From: Ulota crispa
Taxonomy: Eukaryota > Streptophyta > Bryopsida > Orthotrichales > Orthotrichaceae
DNA: 64,000 nt
NCBI GenBank assembly: GCA_963920765.1
Contig: OY987243.1
Coordinates: 25,291,419-25,355,418 of the forward strand
Direction: 5' to 3'
The notes beneath the pieces are model-generated. The model was not told the DNA's origin. It ran no database searches and was given only the letters and a program-made list of their open reading frames with translations. Positions within the stretch are counted from its first letter, which is position 1. Each line of letters begins with the position of its first letter. Positions 35,401 through 47,872 of the stretch are shown piece after piece. A program made the translations under genes and the position numbers.

Positions 35401-38400
35401 GCACAAAACACTTGCGTCTTAGGAGGACAATGAAACAGAGAGAGATGGACGATTTCAACGCAGCTTTTGAAACCAAAAGAACCAAAGATAGAATCAAAGA
35501 TAAACTACCAGTTCCGAGTAAACCTACACTTCAATATACTTTACTCCAGAAGGCAACAACTTGTGCAGCAACTATAAGACGCACTTGCACCATACAACTA
35601 ATTCTGGTCTTCAACCAAAAGTGTATCAACTCCACACATCGCAAGTGTCCCATTTCAACCGGGCGCAACTTTTGGAATTATGAAGGCCGACTCTAGCAAG
35701 AAAACAGATTCGAATAAAGTCCAAACAAAGAGGAGAGAATTATTAAACATTGAGGGCTCAAATTGCTGATACCTTTGCCGTTTGACGAGCAGCCAAGACC
35801 ATTGGAATACACTCGTCCTCTTTATCCCACTCACCGTACAGTCGGTATCTCACCTAAACAATGCACCAGAATGAATCCAAAAGGCATAAGACAAGTTGAT
35901 GACAGATTTCTAGTTCAAATTAGGTCATAATCATCAATGCAAACATTTACCATGCGCACATATAACACATTATGCAAATACGATCCTCTAAAATTTACCT
36001 CGTAAGGAAGTAGGCACATTACATCCCAGATGGCAAGCCCAACTGCTGGATTTGCAGGTAATAACTGTAGTGATGGCAGCAGCGAAGCCCCTAAGACATC
36101 TTCTACATGCTTTTGGGCCTCAATCAGCAATTGCCGCGGATTCCGCTTCTCTACTTGTCCGTTGCTTTGTGTACTTGCAGATGGATGAGCCGCATCTGAT
36201 AATGCTGCTTGGTAATAACCTTGTAATACACGGCATACCTGCACGTTACAAACATCTCAGATATGCATACAAGATACGGGGACGGGAACATCCTGTAATA
36301 TCCCGTAGCATAATATAGAACAAGAATATCTACCAAGAATTTCATCTACAGGATGCAAATCTCAATGCCGTGTTTATATGTGCAATAACAGATCCTTAAG
36401 AGTGTAAGGGTTTTGAGACCATCACATTTGACAAACTCCAATAAATGAAAACAACAGAACACCTACAAAGATCATGGTAATGTGAGATAGGAGCACGCAA
36501 ACCTTTTGCAAGAGAAGAGCATTTCGATGGAGATAAGGGCCAATGCATATAAGCATTCGAAAGACTTCTTTTGGGAGCTCGGGGGCGTTCTCTCGTTGCC
36601 TTTCGACCCTCCCATTCGAAGAGAAGCTCAATTTTGAAAGATACTGCGGTCTTACATACGAATAGTAAGGGCCGATTGCGATCTCAATAGCTCTGTTCAC
36701 GTTAAAACAATACATCTCTTAAACAACACGTTGGGCCTCATTTCAGCTCTTTTCTTAAACAATACACTCGAGGTAACTATATTTATTAAGCGTCGGAAAT
36801 ATGCACATATTATTAGAATTCTTGTGTAGCAACCAACTCAGAAATCTAAATTATGTAATGTGCAGAAACTGTGTCACTTCAAGATAACACAGCTAAATGC
36901 AGTTAAGTATTTAAGCAAGCTTGCTGCTATATATCATAGCCAAGAGAAAAGACCAATCAACATCCTTCGTGCCAGGGGATTGCCGTGCAGATGAGAGAGT
37001 AAAATCTCACAAGCTCACGGGTAAGAAAAACGCATTGTAAGTTGCAAATTATTATTCTGCTACCAAAGTAGCTCTTTACGTAACATCGGGGCTTGCGCAT
37101 TTAACACGGCAGTTGCAAAGAAGGTACAGAACAAACCTGATCAGGCCACTAGATATTTGTTCATGTGCTACTGGGTGCAAAGGAGCAAGTCGTTCAAACA
37201 GCACTTGTGCATGAGGCCTGCAGCGTAACCACTGAATGTCAGAAATTGATCCTGAATGGACTCAACAAACTCAAAACATATATAGTACTGTACAAATAAT
37301 AAAATAGTGCGGGAATTAACCTCGCTTTGAAATACCAGTGGCTTAAAAACCAATTCGAATTTCAGGCTTTAATATTTTACACGTCAAATACACAAGCTAG
37401 AAATTAAATAAATATTGAACTAAAATGGCAGTTAGATACAAGACAGTAAACGTGTTTCTTCTGCAAACTTGAATTATACTGTATGAAAACATGTCAGAAA
37501 CTAATTTATTACAAAAACGCATCCCAAACTTGGACATGCTCTTCATCATCATTATTCGTAAATACTTTAATTAATGATTCAGCTCAGGCTGCCCTAAAAT
37601 CACGGAAGAGTAATCAGATACACAATACTCACCAGTCATCCACAAGTAGAAACCCGGTGAGAAGACCAAGCTTCTGATTGTTTAAAAGCTCATCAGAACG
37701 CTCTATCAAAGCAGTGCTCTCCATATCCAATGCGGCATATAAATCTATTGTAACATCACCGGGTTTCTCTTCCTCCATCAAATCCTTTCCTGTCGCAGCA
37801 AGGTTGATCTTTCCTATCCTATTGGCCTGCAAGAATTGTCATATTTACTAAGACAGCTTAACTTGACAAGCTAGTTCAGAGAAAAAGCCACCAGGATATA
37901 CTCAAAACAAGAGACCAAAATTAAAATTAACTTTCATCAATACAACGTAAAGAACCTTAAACAGAACCGTGTATGCATCGGTGAAGGGAGTAGTCCTTAA
38001 GTTTCTCTAGCGAATCAAGCACTTCGAAATTGACTATACCTCCTCCATGCGTCGCTTTGTAATCTCCTCAAATTGAAGTAGTGCGTCCTCATCCTTCGGT
38101 GTCATGTGTGCTAGTCTATATACCAAACAAGACCACCATTAAAACATACATGATTCATGCATAATTCACCCAAAGACATATGCAATTGCCAAAGCACAAA
38201 ATCGTTCCATTGAAATTGCATAGCAGCAAACCCTTCTTTCGGAAACTGTAATGCCTAAATTTCAACCTAATACAGCAGTTAGCATTCAAGGAGCGCACCA
38301 AATATCATCGTATATTTCTATCACTTCACACTATCTCAACAGAACTTGGTTCACAGAAAAAAGTAAACAGAGAGGGCAAAGAGCCAATATGCTCGTGTAA

Positions 38401-41400
38401 GAGATAACTAGTAACAGGGTCATACATGCTGTCTAGATCGATGCAATTTGCTTTAATTAGTGATGCTGCTAATCTGTACAAGAAACTAGGTGCTGGATCT
38501 TCAACATCTGGCCGTTGGTAAAATTGGAACTTAAACCCAAGAATATGCGTCGTGTGTGTCTGTCACAAAGTCAACATCATACACATAATTAAGCTGTTGC
38601 ACAAGGATATGAAGAAATCACAAGCAAGCTTTCTACTTAGCATGTCCCCAACAGATCACCACAAACAAATAACTCTCCAAGAAACATGTTCAAACGTCAT
38701 AAGAATGCAGTCTTAACAGTATGAATCGTCATTCACAAATTGGCCGAGAATCAGGACTAAGAGGTTGGAATTATTTCTCAAGGGCAGCTACAGCATATAA
38801 ACGATGTATAATAAGGTCTAAATGAATCATGTAACCAGATTTCAATTGAGCTATGTCACTGCTGCAAAGAATTTGCGAATACATGGAATATGCACAAAGG
38901 AGGGAGTGCTCTAGTGGATACCTTGGGGAAGAGAGGTATTAGCTCCAAAAAAGTACTATTTTCGGGCTGTAGTTCGAAACACTCTAAAACCTGCGTTACG
39001 AATCATAATAGGTAAAAAAGCTCACCAGATACAGTCATAGTGGTCAAATGCAACAAAGAAGAATCGCATAAAGCTCAAAATCACGAAAACCGTCAAACAG
39101 CTAAATGACCTTGCTTTAGAAAGTATTCACGAAGAGTTCATTCAGAGAATTGAATGCCTTCTAAGAGATTGCAAGGACACTAACGTTGCAAAACAAGTGC
39201 CGATGACATGAATTTCCAAAAGCGCCAAGGACCCTACACCTAAGGGGAACCAATGCACAGCAATATCATTTACATTGGAACTTCAATATATAATTTAAAG
39301 CATTCCGAAAACAATAAAATTTTGAATTAGGTAGATCGTCAAGCTTACAATATCAAAAACTCGATTTGGGTCCAAATCGAAGTGGCCGATCAAAGACTGC
39401 ATAAACAATGCAACCACATTTAGTCATCGTTAAATATTTCATTTTGTCAACCACTTCACAGACAATCACAAAATCTATTGAAGCTCCAAACACTAGAAGT
39501 TTCAACATTTGAGCAAAGTCAAGATCCAACAATTATAGTCATCAGGTATAGTATCTTCACATCTGTTGCTTTCCAATAGGATATTGAACTATCAAGGGCT
39601 AAAACAAGAAAGTAAAGAGTGAACCTTAATTGCGCTGATGATTGCTGGAGCCTTCTCGTGCGTTAGTCCATCAAGACCTCGTTGGCTAAGCAATGTCAAC
39701 TACAAAATCCAAAATCAAACTGCTCGTCATACCTTCAACTTTAAAATAAATTTATGCACCGACTGTTTCATTGGGCACTGATTTACACCAATATCGGTAT
39801 CCAAAACCTTTCCCAATAATTTCTCTTTAAGTTAGTAATAGTTGAGGGGCCAGTGATGAAGAAACTCAGAAAAAACAAAACTAAATGCTTTGGACACCCC
39901 AACAATAAATGCAAGCATAACATCACAGCACAGGTGAAATAAGTACCAGTTTGGCATAGCCTTCACTTTCCTCCCGCAAAAGATTGAATTTTGTTTGCTG
40001 ATACAGCAGTCTTGTATTAACCCTGACCTGTAGCAAAACTGAAAACATCAACAACAATAAAAAGCAACACAACATCACAAAATTCAATAATAAAGTATTT
40101 CTCCATCATTGCGAGTACATACGTAAGCCTATGAAAGGAAAGCTCTTAAGTTGTGAGGAGTGTGGTGCATGACATGAAGTACACGGTTTTCACAACAAGC
40201 AAGTTGTGACGACGTTTCGAAAACAGTATACGTTCTCAAATTTTAAACGCCAGATTTTACTCGTGGGTGAACTACTAAAATAAATACACTCGAAAATTGC
40301 ACCCAGATACTTCTGCACTAACACGAGCAGAAAAGAAACGTATGACAAAAAAGAGAAGCGCACCTCTTTAGATTTCAAGTCCGGGGCTTTGATCTTAATC
40401 ATCTCAGCTTCCCATAAGAACTCCGCCTGATGCATTGACAGTCATACGACCCTCATGTCAAGGTACAATACGCAGACAAGTGAAAAGCAAAGGCAAAAAT
40501 AAATAGATCTTTGATTTCTCTTATATACCTTTAACAATCACATCATAGATTTAGCGTGAGATCGAGAGAGTCCCCCTGCTGCTCATAGAATAGCATCGTC
40601 AGGAAAAACTCAACGCACCTCACATCGTTCTTGTAGCAACCTGGCAGGTATCAAACCAGAATCCACCAGCCACTTTGCCTGTGCATGAAAAGCAGCAACA
40701 AATCTTCAAAAAAACAGGTAGAATCACGATACTCATCGAGTGCGAACAAAAACTAACAGCAAGAAAACGGTGTTGAAACGTAACATTGCACAAGCTATGT
40801 CACCAAGTGTAGTATTCCAGTTGTAAAATATTTCTTACAAGTTCTACGAGGCGATTTCGGAATTCTCCAGGAACTGTGAGCTGCCAGCCACCACCAAACA
40901 AAACATCAAATTTCAATCATTTTACAAAAAAAAGGACGAGACAAAACAAATTCAGGTTTTCGGATTGGAACCGTGAGGATTAAAACACAGCATCTAAAGG
41001 GAGATAAACAAATCTTAATAATATTGGGCAAGTTCATGAATTCCTTCAATCCCCCTTAGCATGTTCTCACGACAAAACACGTTAAATACCATTGACAAAT
41101 ACTCATCACCAGATCAGAAATACGCAGCTAAATAAGTAATCAAGCAACCTAGCACAAATTTTCAACCCTCTTTTCCAATACATTGTCCATATCTTGGATC
41201 TAAATATGTCCTTGACCCGGATGCCTAAGCTATACATAATTCAAACAAAGAGAGTCAAGAAAACGAACCTCTTGACCTAAATGAGCAATCGTATCTGCTA
41301 AAAGAGACGCTGTTCCATCCTTCACTGCAGGCTCCGCAAGGTTCACAGCATCCAGTGCCACTCGACATTTTGTCAGTGGTAGCTCCCCCAGCACCTGCAA

Positions 41401-42352
41401 AAGGACATCTCAGATTCAATTAAAACTTTTCCGGAACTCCCACAAAGAAGTCTCATTCTCATTTTCACCTGTTGAACCAACATAACAAATATGCTCAAAC
41501 CACAATGGAGTAATAAACAATCCAACCATACACAATGATAGGGCTATCCTTCAACTAACTCGCATCATCATTTCTACGCCATGGCTCTTAAAACCTAATT
41601 GCCCAAGCTAAAACCAGAAAGTCCTACTCTTGTTTCAAAACCTATTCCAATCACTCAACAATGTACGGTACGGTTTAGGGTTTTAATTGATATATTTCGT
41701 CAGCTTCCCTAAAGCTTCCTAAATGATTCAATTCCCATCGGTATTTTTTGTCATCATCCCTAATCCTTAATAATTCAATCAACTCCTACAGATATGGAAG
41801 CGGCTCCTTTGAGCACGTAGACGTTAATCAAGCTATTCCTTACCTTTCTGCCTTTTGAGACCAGATTAAAATCACTGGAGTGGCAACCAGACTATCAATT
41901 TAAATTGGAGAAACTCAAAAGAAACTAAAATAGCGACTAAAATTTGCATTTATTGATTAAACCTATCAAGCAACATGAATCTCTACTGATTATTCATACT
42001 TTACAAGGATCAAGTATTAAACCTTAGCTAGTTCACTGATTCCAGAACCTTAAAAAACAAAGGTCTAATACCTCAGCAAAATGCAACGAACTTTTTATAA
42101 TAAAAACAACGAATTAGGCTTACCAGATTTTATCCAGAACCTTAAAAACAAAGGTGTAATACCTCAGCAAAATCCAACTAACTTTTTATAATCAAAACAA
42201 CGAATTAGGCTTACCAGAGTTTGGCAGAGCTCGAACACAAAGCGAGCCGAAGACATGACGCCCTTGAGCTTGCGCGCGGAGTTCGTGGTTTTCCATTCCT
42301 TCACACGATCCTCCGTCACGTACAAGCACTGAATCCCGAACAGCGCCATCAT
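26406..42352 (-). CDS. THO2: THO complex subunit 2 (THO2/THOC2)
   Basis: Largest subunit of the THO/TREX complex, which couples transcription to mRNP assembly and export in the nucleus. The minus-strand exons join as 42352-42215, 41394-41269, 40880-40839, 40678-40619, 40426-40364, 40027-39947, 39699-39625, 39396-39349, 38990-38922, 38559-38426, 38115-38040, 37826-37633, 37217-37137, 36692-36503, 36238-35999, 35853-35773, 35391-35272, 34687-34628, 34290-34163, 33947-33851, 33520-33392, 33279-33176, 32935-32755, 32634-32477, 32274-31836, 31512-31351, 31171-31067, 30767-30612, 30324-30244, 30000-29548, 29355-29294, 29180-28010, 27509-27187 and 26484-26406. All are GT..AG and in phase, giving 1,901 aa. 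Conserved blocks include LYVTEDRVKEWK, EFLWEAEMIKIKAPDLK, GHFDLDPNRVFDI, KINLAATGKDLM, LFERLAPLHPVAHEQI, KRLAKENLKQLGRMVAK and INMEFLQRCIFPRC. The last ~690 residues are a disordered R/E/D/S-rich tail with a polyproline stretch, ending KSRRHHRK. Two ATGs are adjacent; I take the first, with an in-frame stop 24 codons upstream. Confidence 0.97.
26656..26970. mobile_element. Foldback element family B, copy 1 (last intron of THO2)
   Basis: Arms of about 148 bp, starting AGGGAAAATTTCACGGATAC and mirrored at the right end, surround a loop of about 20 bp (CATAACAAAAAAGAAGCAAC). It lies wholly in the intron 26485-27186 before the final THO2 coding exon, so THO2 pre-mRNA contains it. Copies also lie at 50701-51015 and, split, at 57283-59317. 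Confidence 0.88.
42041..42220 (-). repeat. 91-bp tandem duplication copying the THO2 intron-1 donor
   Basis: The unit TCCAGAACCTTAAAAA..AATTAGGCTTACCAGA occurs at about 42041-42127 and again at 42133-42218, with few differences. The copy nearer exon 1 contains the true donor (CTG|GTAAGCC at 42215/42214). The second copy carries the same donor sequence 91 bp further into the intron. Confidence 0.85.
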
Positions 42353-42359
42353 CCGGTGA

Positions 42360-42360
<1 letters not shown>

Positions 42361-42408
<48 letters not shown>
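42361..42408 (-). repeat. Hexanucleotide repeat in the THO2 5' leader
   Basis: About eight CTCGTC units (GACGAG on the sense strand) sit just upstream of the THO2 start codon. The frame could read as a Gly-Arg repeat, but there is no ATG and an in-frame TAA lies just upstream, so it is untranslated leader. Confidence 0.8.
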
Positions 42409-42410
42409 TC

Positions 42411-43361
42411 CAAAAATACAAAATTTAAACCTCAAACCAATTCGGTGATCCTCCTGCCTCGTGATTCACGCCGGTTTTCTCCAAATCTCCAGCTGTGAAA
42501 TCCAATGCAATGACACTCGCGTTCATCCGTCTGAAAAGACATGTTTTTCTTTTATTCCGCTCTCTCTCACACGATCGACAGAACAAAATTCAATGAAGTT
42601 CGGAAGAAGAGAAAACCTAATTCACCTATTTTGGCTAAGAAGAATAATAAAAGAAGTGTTGTTCACTGTTTTCGATGGCGTTTGTGTTGTTGGAAACGAA
42701 GTTTTTCAAAGGATTGAATCTAGAGTAGCGAAAATCAATGCGGTGTCGGTGGAAGTGGAGAAACATACGAAGGAATTGATGAGCATCCCGCTCTGAAGCA
42801 CCACCGACGAGAACCGCAGAGCAGGAAGATATTGAAGAAAGCCCTAATTCTGCTTCGATATTTTGTTTATGAAAGTTGTGTTCACACTTGTAGTCGTTGT
42901 GTACGTAGGGCACGCGCTTGGGAACGTGTTTCTTTTGACGTTCACGTGTTCAAAAACTTTCCAGGTCGTGCGAGCAGTTACAAAACAAATTTGTAGTTGG
43001 ATATTGATGATATTTACTTTACTTTTTTAGTCGCACATACAAAACTTGCACTTATAGTGATGCCAAAGCAAGAATGAAACTTAAATACTATCTGCAAAGG
43101 TTGTAAGGATTCAAGGTTTTTGTTAGTAAAAAATGGGAGGCTACATGCTCAAATATTGTCATTCCACTGTTGCTGAATTGAAAAGGAATAATTATGTGTG
43201 TTATCAAATTGTGTGAGGGCATGCTTCTAGGCATAACATCAAAATTAAGTGACAAGATCTTAAATCTAGTTCAATGATATATTATTGAATGAAGCATTTG
43301 ATAATGTTGCTAGACTGCGAAGGCAATTTGCAGGGATCTTAAATCTCATTTGAGTGCTTCA
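42411..43361. other. THO2 promoter and GDSL 3' space
   Basis: Moderately AT-rich with no supported gene. A gene-like composition persists to about 42850, likely the THO2 leader and promoter, transcribed leftward. The remainder probably includes the GDSL 3' untranslated region. Confidence 0.5.
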
Positions 43362-46315
43362 TCAAACATTGTACTTTCGAATCCAAGTATGAAGTTTGGG
43401 GCCTTCTAAAGTGAACCCTGGAACGTAAGCATATAAGTTGATGATTGTCTTCCAGGCAGCTTGAGTGGGATGTATGGTGTCAAAAAGCACGGCCTTGCTT
43501 GGATCCTTGCACTCTTTGTAAAGGGGTCTTCCTTCATTGTCGATATTTCCACATACTACATCGTACAAATTTGTACCATTTCCATGGCAACAAGGTACCA
43601 ATGGTTTCACAAAACCTGAATGCACCACAACAAAACCAATCCCAAATCACCACTAGCACTATCAAACCAAAAGCAAAATTACTTCAAGGAATCATGAGAT
43701 TTTAACCCCGTAAAGCACCAAACTACTCACCCAACTGTTCAAATTCAATGCTAGTCATGAAATTTCTTCATTTACACTAGAACCCAACAACACTATCATA
43801 TTAGTAACTATGAAATTGCACAATTAAAACTATATTCATTAATTTGGGAAAAAAACCTTCCCAAAACCAATTTTGGAGATACTAAATTTTACATTTGCGA
43901 GAATGTTTTGGTGATTTAAAATGGATTGTTTGTTAATTCCTTCAAGATAATTTATCATTGATGTAAGGTCTTGAAGAAATCATAATAAAATGCACTCTAA
44001 ATTACCAAAAATCTCTTAAAAACATAAAATCCAAAAACCCCAAATTTATGTTTTTTCCCCAAGTTAATAAATATTGCATTAATTGAGCTAGAGGATTCGT
44101 ATGGCAAGTACCGTATTTAGCTCCGTTTGTGAACAACTCTTGGAAAGCTTTGGTTTGGTCAGCGATGACAATGTGTACCCCGCGCAGCTGCTGGTTCAAG
44201 CCCTGCACACGTTTTTGTAGCAGCGAGTTGTGGAGCTCAGTCTGATTCACAATGGAAGAATTGGTGCTGCAAGCTGTAAATGCCAGCTCATGAGTGCAGA
44301 GCGGAATGCACGCCATCATCGGCACGTTGGTGACAACGATGTGGCGAACTCCAAATGCGTGCAGGCGCACAATTGCCATCGCAATCCCGTCCACCACCGT
44401 CGTCACAAACGTCGCCAATTCTTTTGTAGTCCATGTTTCCTTCAAAACATCCACACAACCCGACATCAACATCATGGTTGTTACTTTGGGCAAGATTTGG
44501 CTATTGGACAATATAAACAGATGCACAAAATGGCACAAACATGTTCTTCATCTCTTGTTTTTTAAGGCGTTTTTGGATTTTTGACCAAAGAATAACCAAA
44601 TTACTATTTTTCATTTTTACTGCGTGATATGGATTTAAATCCATGTTTTGACTTCATGTTTGCAATAATGACTCAATGAGTGCCACCAGCATGTACAAAG
44701 TAAATATTTCTCTATCATTTTTTATTATTTTTTGAAGTTAGCTATGAGTTGACTACTAAACTCAATTGGGCACTTTTGGACAATTATATAGGTAATCGGA
44801 CAAACAAGCTATCCAATATGACAACCATGGTCAACATATTGCACCCAAAACTAGGTAGGCTTTGAAAATTGCAATACTCAAGATTGTCAAGAGCACTGTG
44901 AAAAAGCTACTCAATGGACATGTAGGATTTGGAGTACCTGAAAAGGTGTTTTCAAGTTGCGAGTGTCGTAGTCATTGACTCCAATGTTGAGCACAGCAAC
45001 AGACTTCCGGAAATGCGCCTTGCCAAATTTGCCTTTCGTCACCGCTTCCATGTCATCCACTTGTTGATCCAAAGTGGGGATTCCCCAAGCGTATGTGACA
45101 CCCGCGCCGGAATGGGCAAAGTTGACACCTTTCAAAGGTATTGAATTGTTCTGGAGGAGCCTAAATGGCGTTGGGGAGGGCAATCCAAACAGCTCCGCTG
45201 CAGTCATCAAGCAATCAAGATTAATATACTAAAACTGAACCAACTTTTTTAACACCATATTAGGTAAATTGGGAATAATGAAAGGACTATTTTGTACTCC
45301 ACTTTAATCCTACTACAGTAAATGTAGACAACTATAGCTCAAAGTTGTAATAATCTGAAGTTCTTGGAGGCAATCATTAAGACCTCACTATAGCACAAGA
45401 AAGTGCACGCTTGTTTTTTGTAATATGTTGAAATGTACATAATGACAAAAAAGTGATTAGTCTCAGGATATTCTATTTTTCCCAATTTGCCTAATACTAA
45501 GAAAATTTGTTTCCAACACATACAAATGAGTCTAGATCGTGCATAGCTTGCGTAGTTCCACCTCCTCTTGAGACCAATCTCCACGTACCTAAAAACTTCC
45601 TCTTCCTCTTCTTTAGCTTAGATTTTACAATTTTGTTCCAATTTTGTGGAAACTCTATTCAAAAAAATATCATCTGACCAAAATATAAATTAATATCAAA
45701 TCGGAGAAATAAGCTGGGAATTACTCTCCTCTTAGTAATTTAACCCTAAATATTGCTTTGGCATGGGATTTCCTACAATCATTGCATCTCCGTTTTAATT
45801 AAACTAGATGACTCAAATTATGAGCTTGAGAAATTGAGTGAATTTTAAGTCCCTCATCAATGCTGCTATGCTGAGCTCTAATTTTGGGTTCAAGCAAGAA
45901 ATACAGATTAGATTAAAAACCGCAATCATTTTTAGGGGCAAGTCCACTAGTTCAAGACGCCACTGCAAAGCAAAACAAAAGCAAGGCACTTACCAAAGTA
46001 GTCGGCTTGATTGCGACCATCAGAGTATCGATTGTCAAGGACTTTAGGCCAAGTGCTTCCATACGGAGATTTCATCACCCATTCATTTCCAGTATCCATG
46101 TAAGAATCGCCCAGCACGTACAAAGCTTCCGCCGCATCCACAGCACCTGAGTGTTCACAAATCATGGCAATAATATTAGATTAGACAAACTGGTATCGAT
46201 TTTTTTGTACACCAAGCTAAAAGAGAGACATGTCTAGATTCAACTTACCAGTATTGGAGACTACTGCCACCACCATAGCTAGAATTGCACCAAACAATAT
46301 GTCGGAGAGCTTCAT
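43362..46315 (-). CDS. GDSL esterase/lipase, secreted
   Basis: SGNH-family hydrolase expected to cleave ester bonds of lipids or cell-wall esters in the secretory pathway or apoplast. Exons: 46315-46249, 46146-45994, 45197-44938, 44439-44112 and 43615-43362, in phase, giving 353 aa, the usual length. Residues 1-22 are a hydrophobic signal peptide (ILFGAILAMVVAVV). Block I is LGDSYMDTGNE with nucleophile Ser37. Block II is NFAHSGAG (Gly104). Block III is GVNDY (Asn148). Block V is DTIHPT with Asp315 and His318. All catalytic positions are present. The PYGSTWP and NRYSDGR motifs resemble the At5g03610-like subgroup. The start of exon 4 is the least certain junction (weak pyrimidine tract), but it is the one found that keeps phase. 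Substrate cannot be inferred. Confidence 0.93.
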
Positions 46316-46962
46316 CTTTGTCACCAATATCAAACTCAAAATTTAAAAAAAAAAAAAACAGTAAGCTAGCTCTACTACTTTGATGCAAGCCTTGTTCAAA
46401 TCGATCAGATACAATTGAGAATAATAAAAAAAAACTTCCAACTTCTCTATGGCATATTTATGCTCTTCTAATTTTGGGTTTTTGAAATTAGAACTTTTTT
46501 ACAATTGGTTAACATGAGATTCTTATTTTGTAAAGGTAAAAATATTTTTTAACTATGACTTTAGAAGCACACCATTGGAGAAGCATTTTGCTGATTGAAA
46601 CTTAACTACACTAATTACTACAATTAGCTTGTCTTAGGGATTGGGTTGCCTTATCTTGGAATGTTATCTCTTGACTCATTTCTTGGCTACTTGGAACAAG
46701 GTTCTACATTTTTGCCTAAATCTTATCTCTAACATCTAAGAAAACTGGGTGAAAAAGTGGATGAAATTGTCAAATTCCTCTCCAAACAAACACCAAGTTT
46801 GTCAAATTTTGGATGAAAGTAATTAATATTAGTAAATTTTGTAGATGAACATGGACACATCATTGATTCAATCCAATTTTATCCACTTCCTCTATACCTA
46901 CTTGTATTATTGGGAATTAGTATACTACTCGTTGTATCGACAAGATTATGCCTCCCACCCTA
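46316..46962. other. GDSL promoter region, AT-rich spacer
   Basis: Upstream of the GDSL start codon. No clear TATA box could be singled out in this AT-rich sequence, and I see no other gene. Confidence 0.45.
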
Positions 46963-47250
46963 GCAACAAACTAAAACTTCTCATAACTTTCATCTCATCT
47001 ATCAAAATTGAATGATTCAAAGCTCCCCGCATCTATATAAGTCTAAAGAACCTATTTCATATATTTTTTTGAAAAAAATAAAAAATTTGAAGAAGTTTTT
47101 GGCTGCCCGGGGAGCAACTTTTTCCAGAAATTCATTTTTAACTTCTTCAATAAATGTCAAAATGAAGAAAAAATTACATTCACAAGTAGATCTTTGAATT
47201 CCTCACCCTTAATAAAAGTTTCAGAAAATCATACAAAGTAGTTTAGCCAT
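46963..47250 (+). repeat. Dispersed repeat family G, copy 1
   Basis: It aligns over about 260 bp with 56744-57000, from AAACTAAAACTTCTCATAAC to AAAAGTTTCAGAAAATCA, with scattered differences and small indels. A diverged third copy lies near 22252-22400. No inverted ends or coding capacity seen. Confidence 0.8.
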
Positions 47251-47313
47251 AAGTACATGCCCAAAATCCCATTTGTCCCCCAAAGGGACAATGGTCCTTT
47301 AGGGGTTAAGAAA

Positions 47314-47715
47314 ATTGATATATGCACACCAGGGGTTGATATTTGCACACCCCCCTTGGGTAAATTCTAGATTTCTACCATCACAAAGCTGAATTTCAGA
47401 ATTTTGAATTCAGATTTGGACTTAGAGACCATGATTTAGTCTAGAACCATAAAAAAAAGTTGCAATTCAACAACACCTAACGAAAAAGTTTAGCTAGGGG
47501 GAAAAATGTTACTTTTACTTTTGTTCGTAAAAAAATATAAACCTTTTCATTGGGTGTTGTTAAATTGCAACTTTTTTTGTGGTTCTCGACTGAATCATGG
47601 TCTCTAAGTCCAAATCTGAATTCAAAATTCTCAAATTCAACTTTTTGATGGTTAAAATTTAAAACTTACCCTAGAGGAGTGTGCAAATATCAACCTCCTG
47701 TGTGCATATATCAAT
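47314..47715. mobile_element. Long foldback element, about 180-bp arms
   Basis: The left arm begins ATTGATATATGCACACCAGG and the right arm ends in its near-perfect mirror (..GTGTGCATATATCAAT). The arms stay paired over about 180 bp, around a loop of some 45 bp near 47490-47535. The body is non-coding. It is a clear candidate source of double-stranded RNA if transcribed. Confidence 0.85.
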
Positions 47716-47741
47716 TCCCTATTTTAAACATCTTTTTCTTC

Positions 47742-47872
47742 TTTTGGATACTTTATAGATCTTTTTCTTTGGATACTCCATATATAGTTTTCTTTTGGAT
47801 ATTCCATATATCGTTTTCTTTTGGATACTTCATAGATATTTTTCTTTTGGATACTTTATAGAATCTTTTCTC
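47742..47872 (+). repeat. Minisatellite of about 31 bp, four to five units
   Basis: CTTTTGGATACTTCATAGAT-type units follow each other at 30-32-bp spacing with small differences, immediately beside the foldback element. Confidence 0.8.

Noticed and set aside
42164-42421. THO2 starting with a Gly-Arg repeat
   Set aside because: The apparent start is TTG with TAA two codons upstream. The Gly-Arg repeat is untranslated leader; THO2 homology begins at the ATG at 42352.
44440-44538. Longer GDSL exon 4 starting near 44500
   Set aside because: The alternative upstream acceptor puts a stop codon in the phase set by exon 3. The acceptor at 44440 keeps the phase and gives a family-typical 353 aa.
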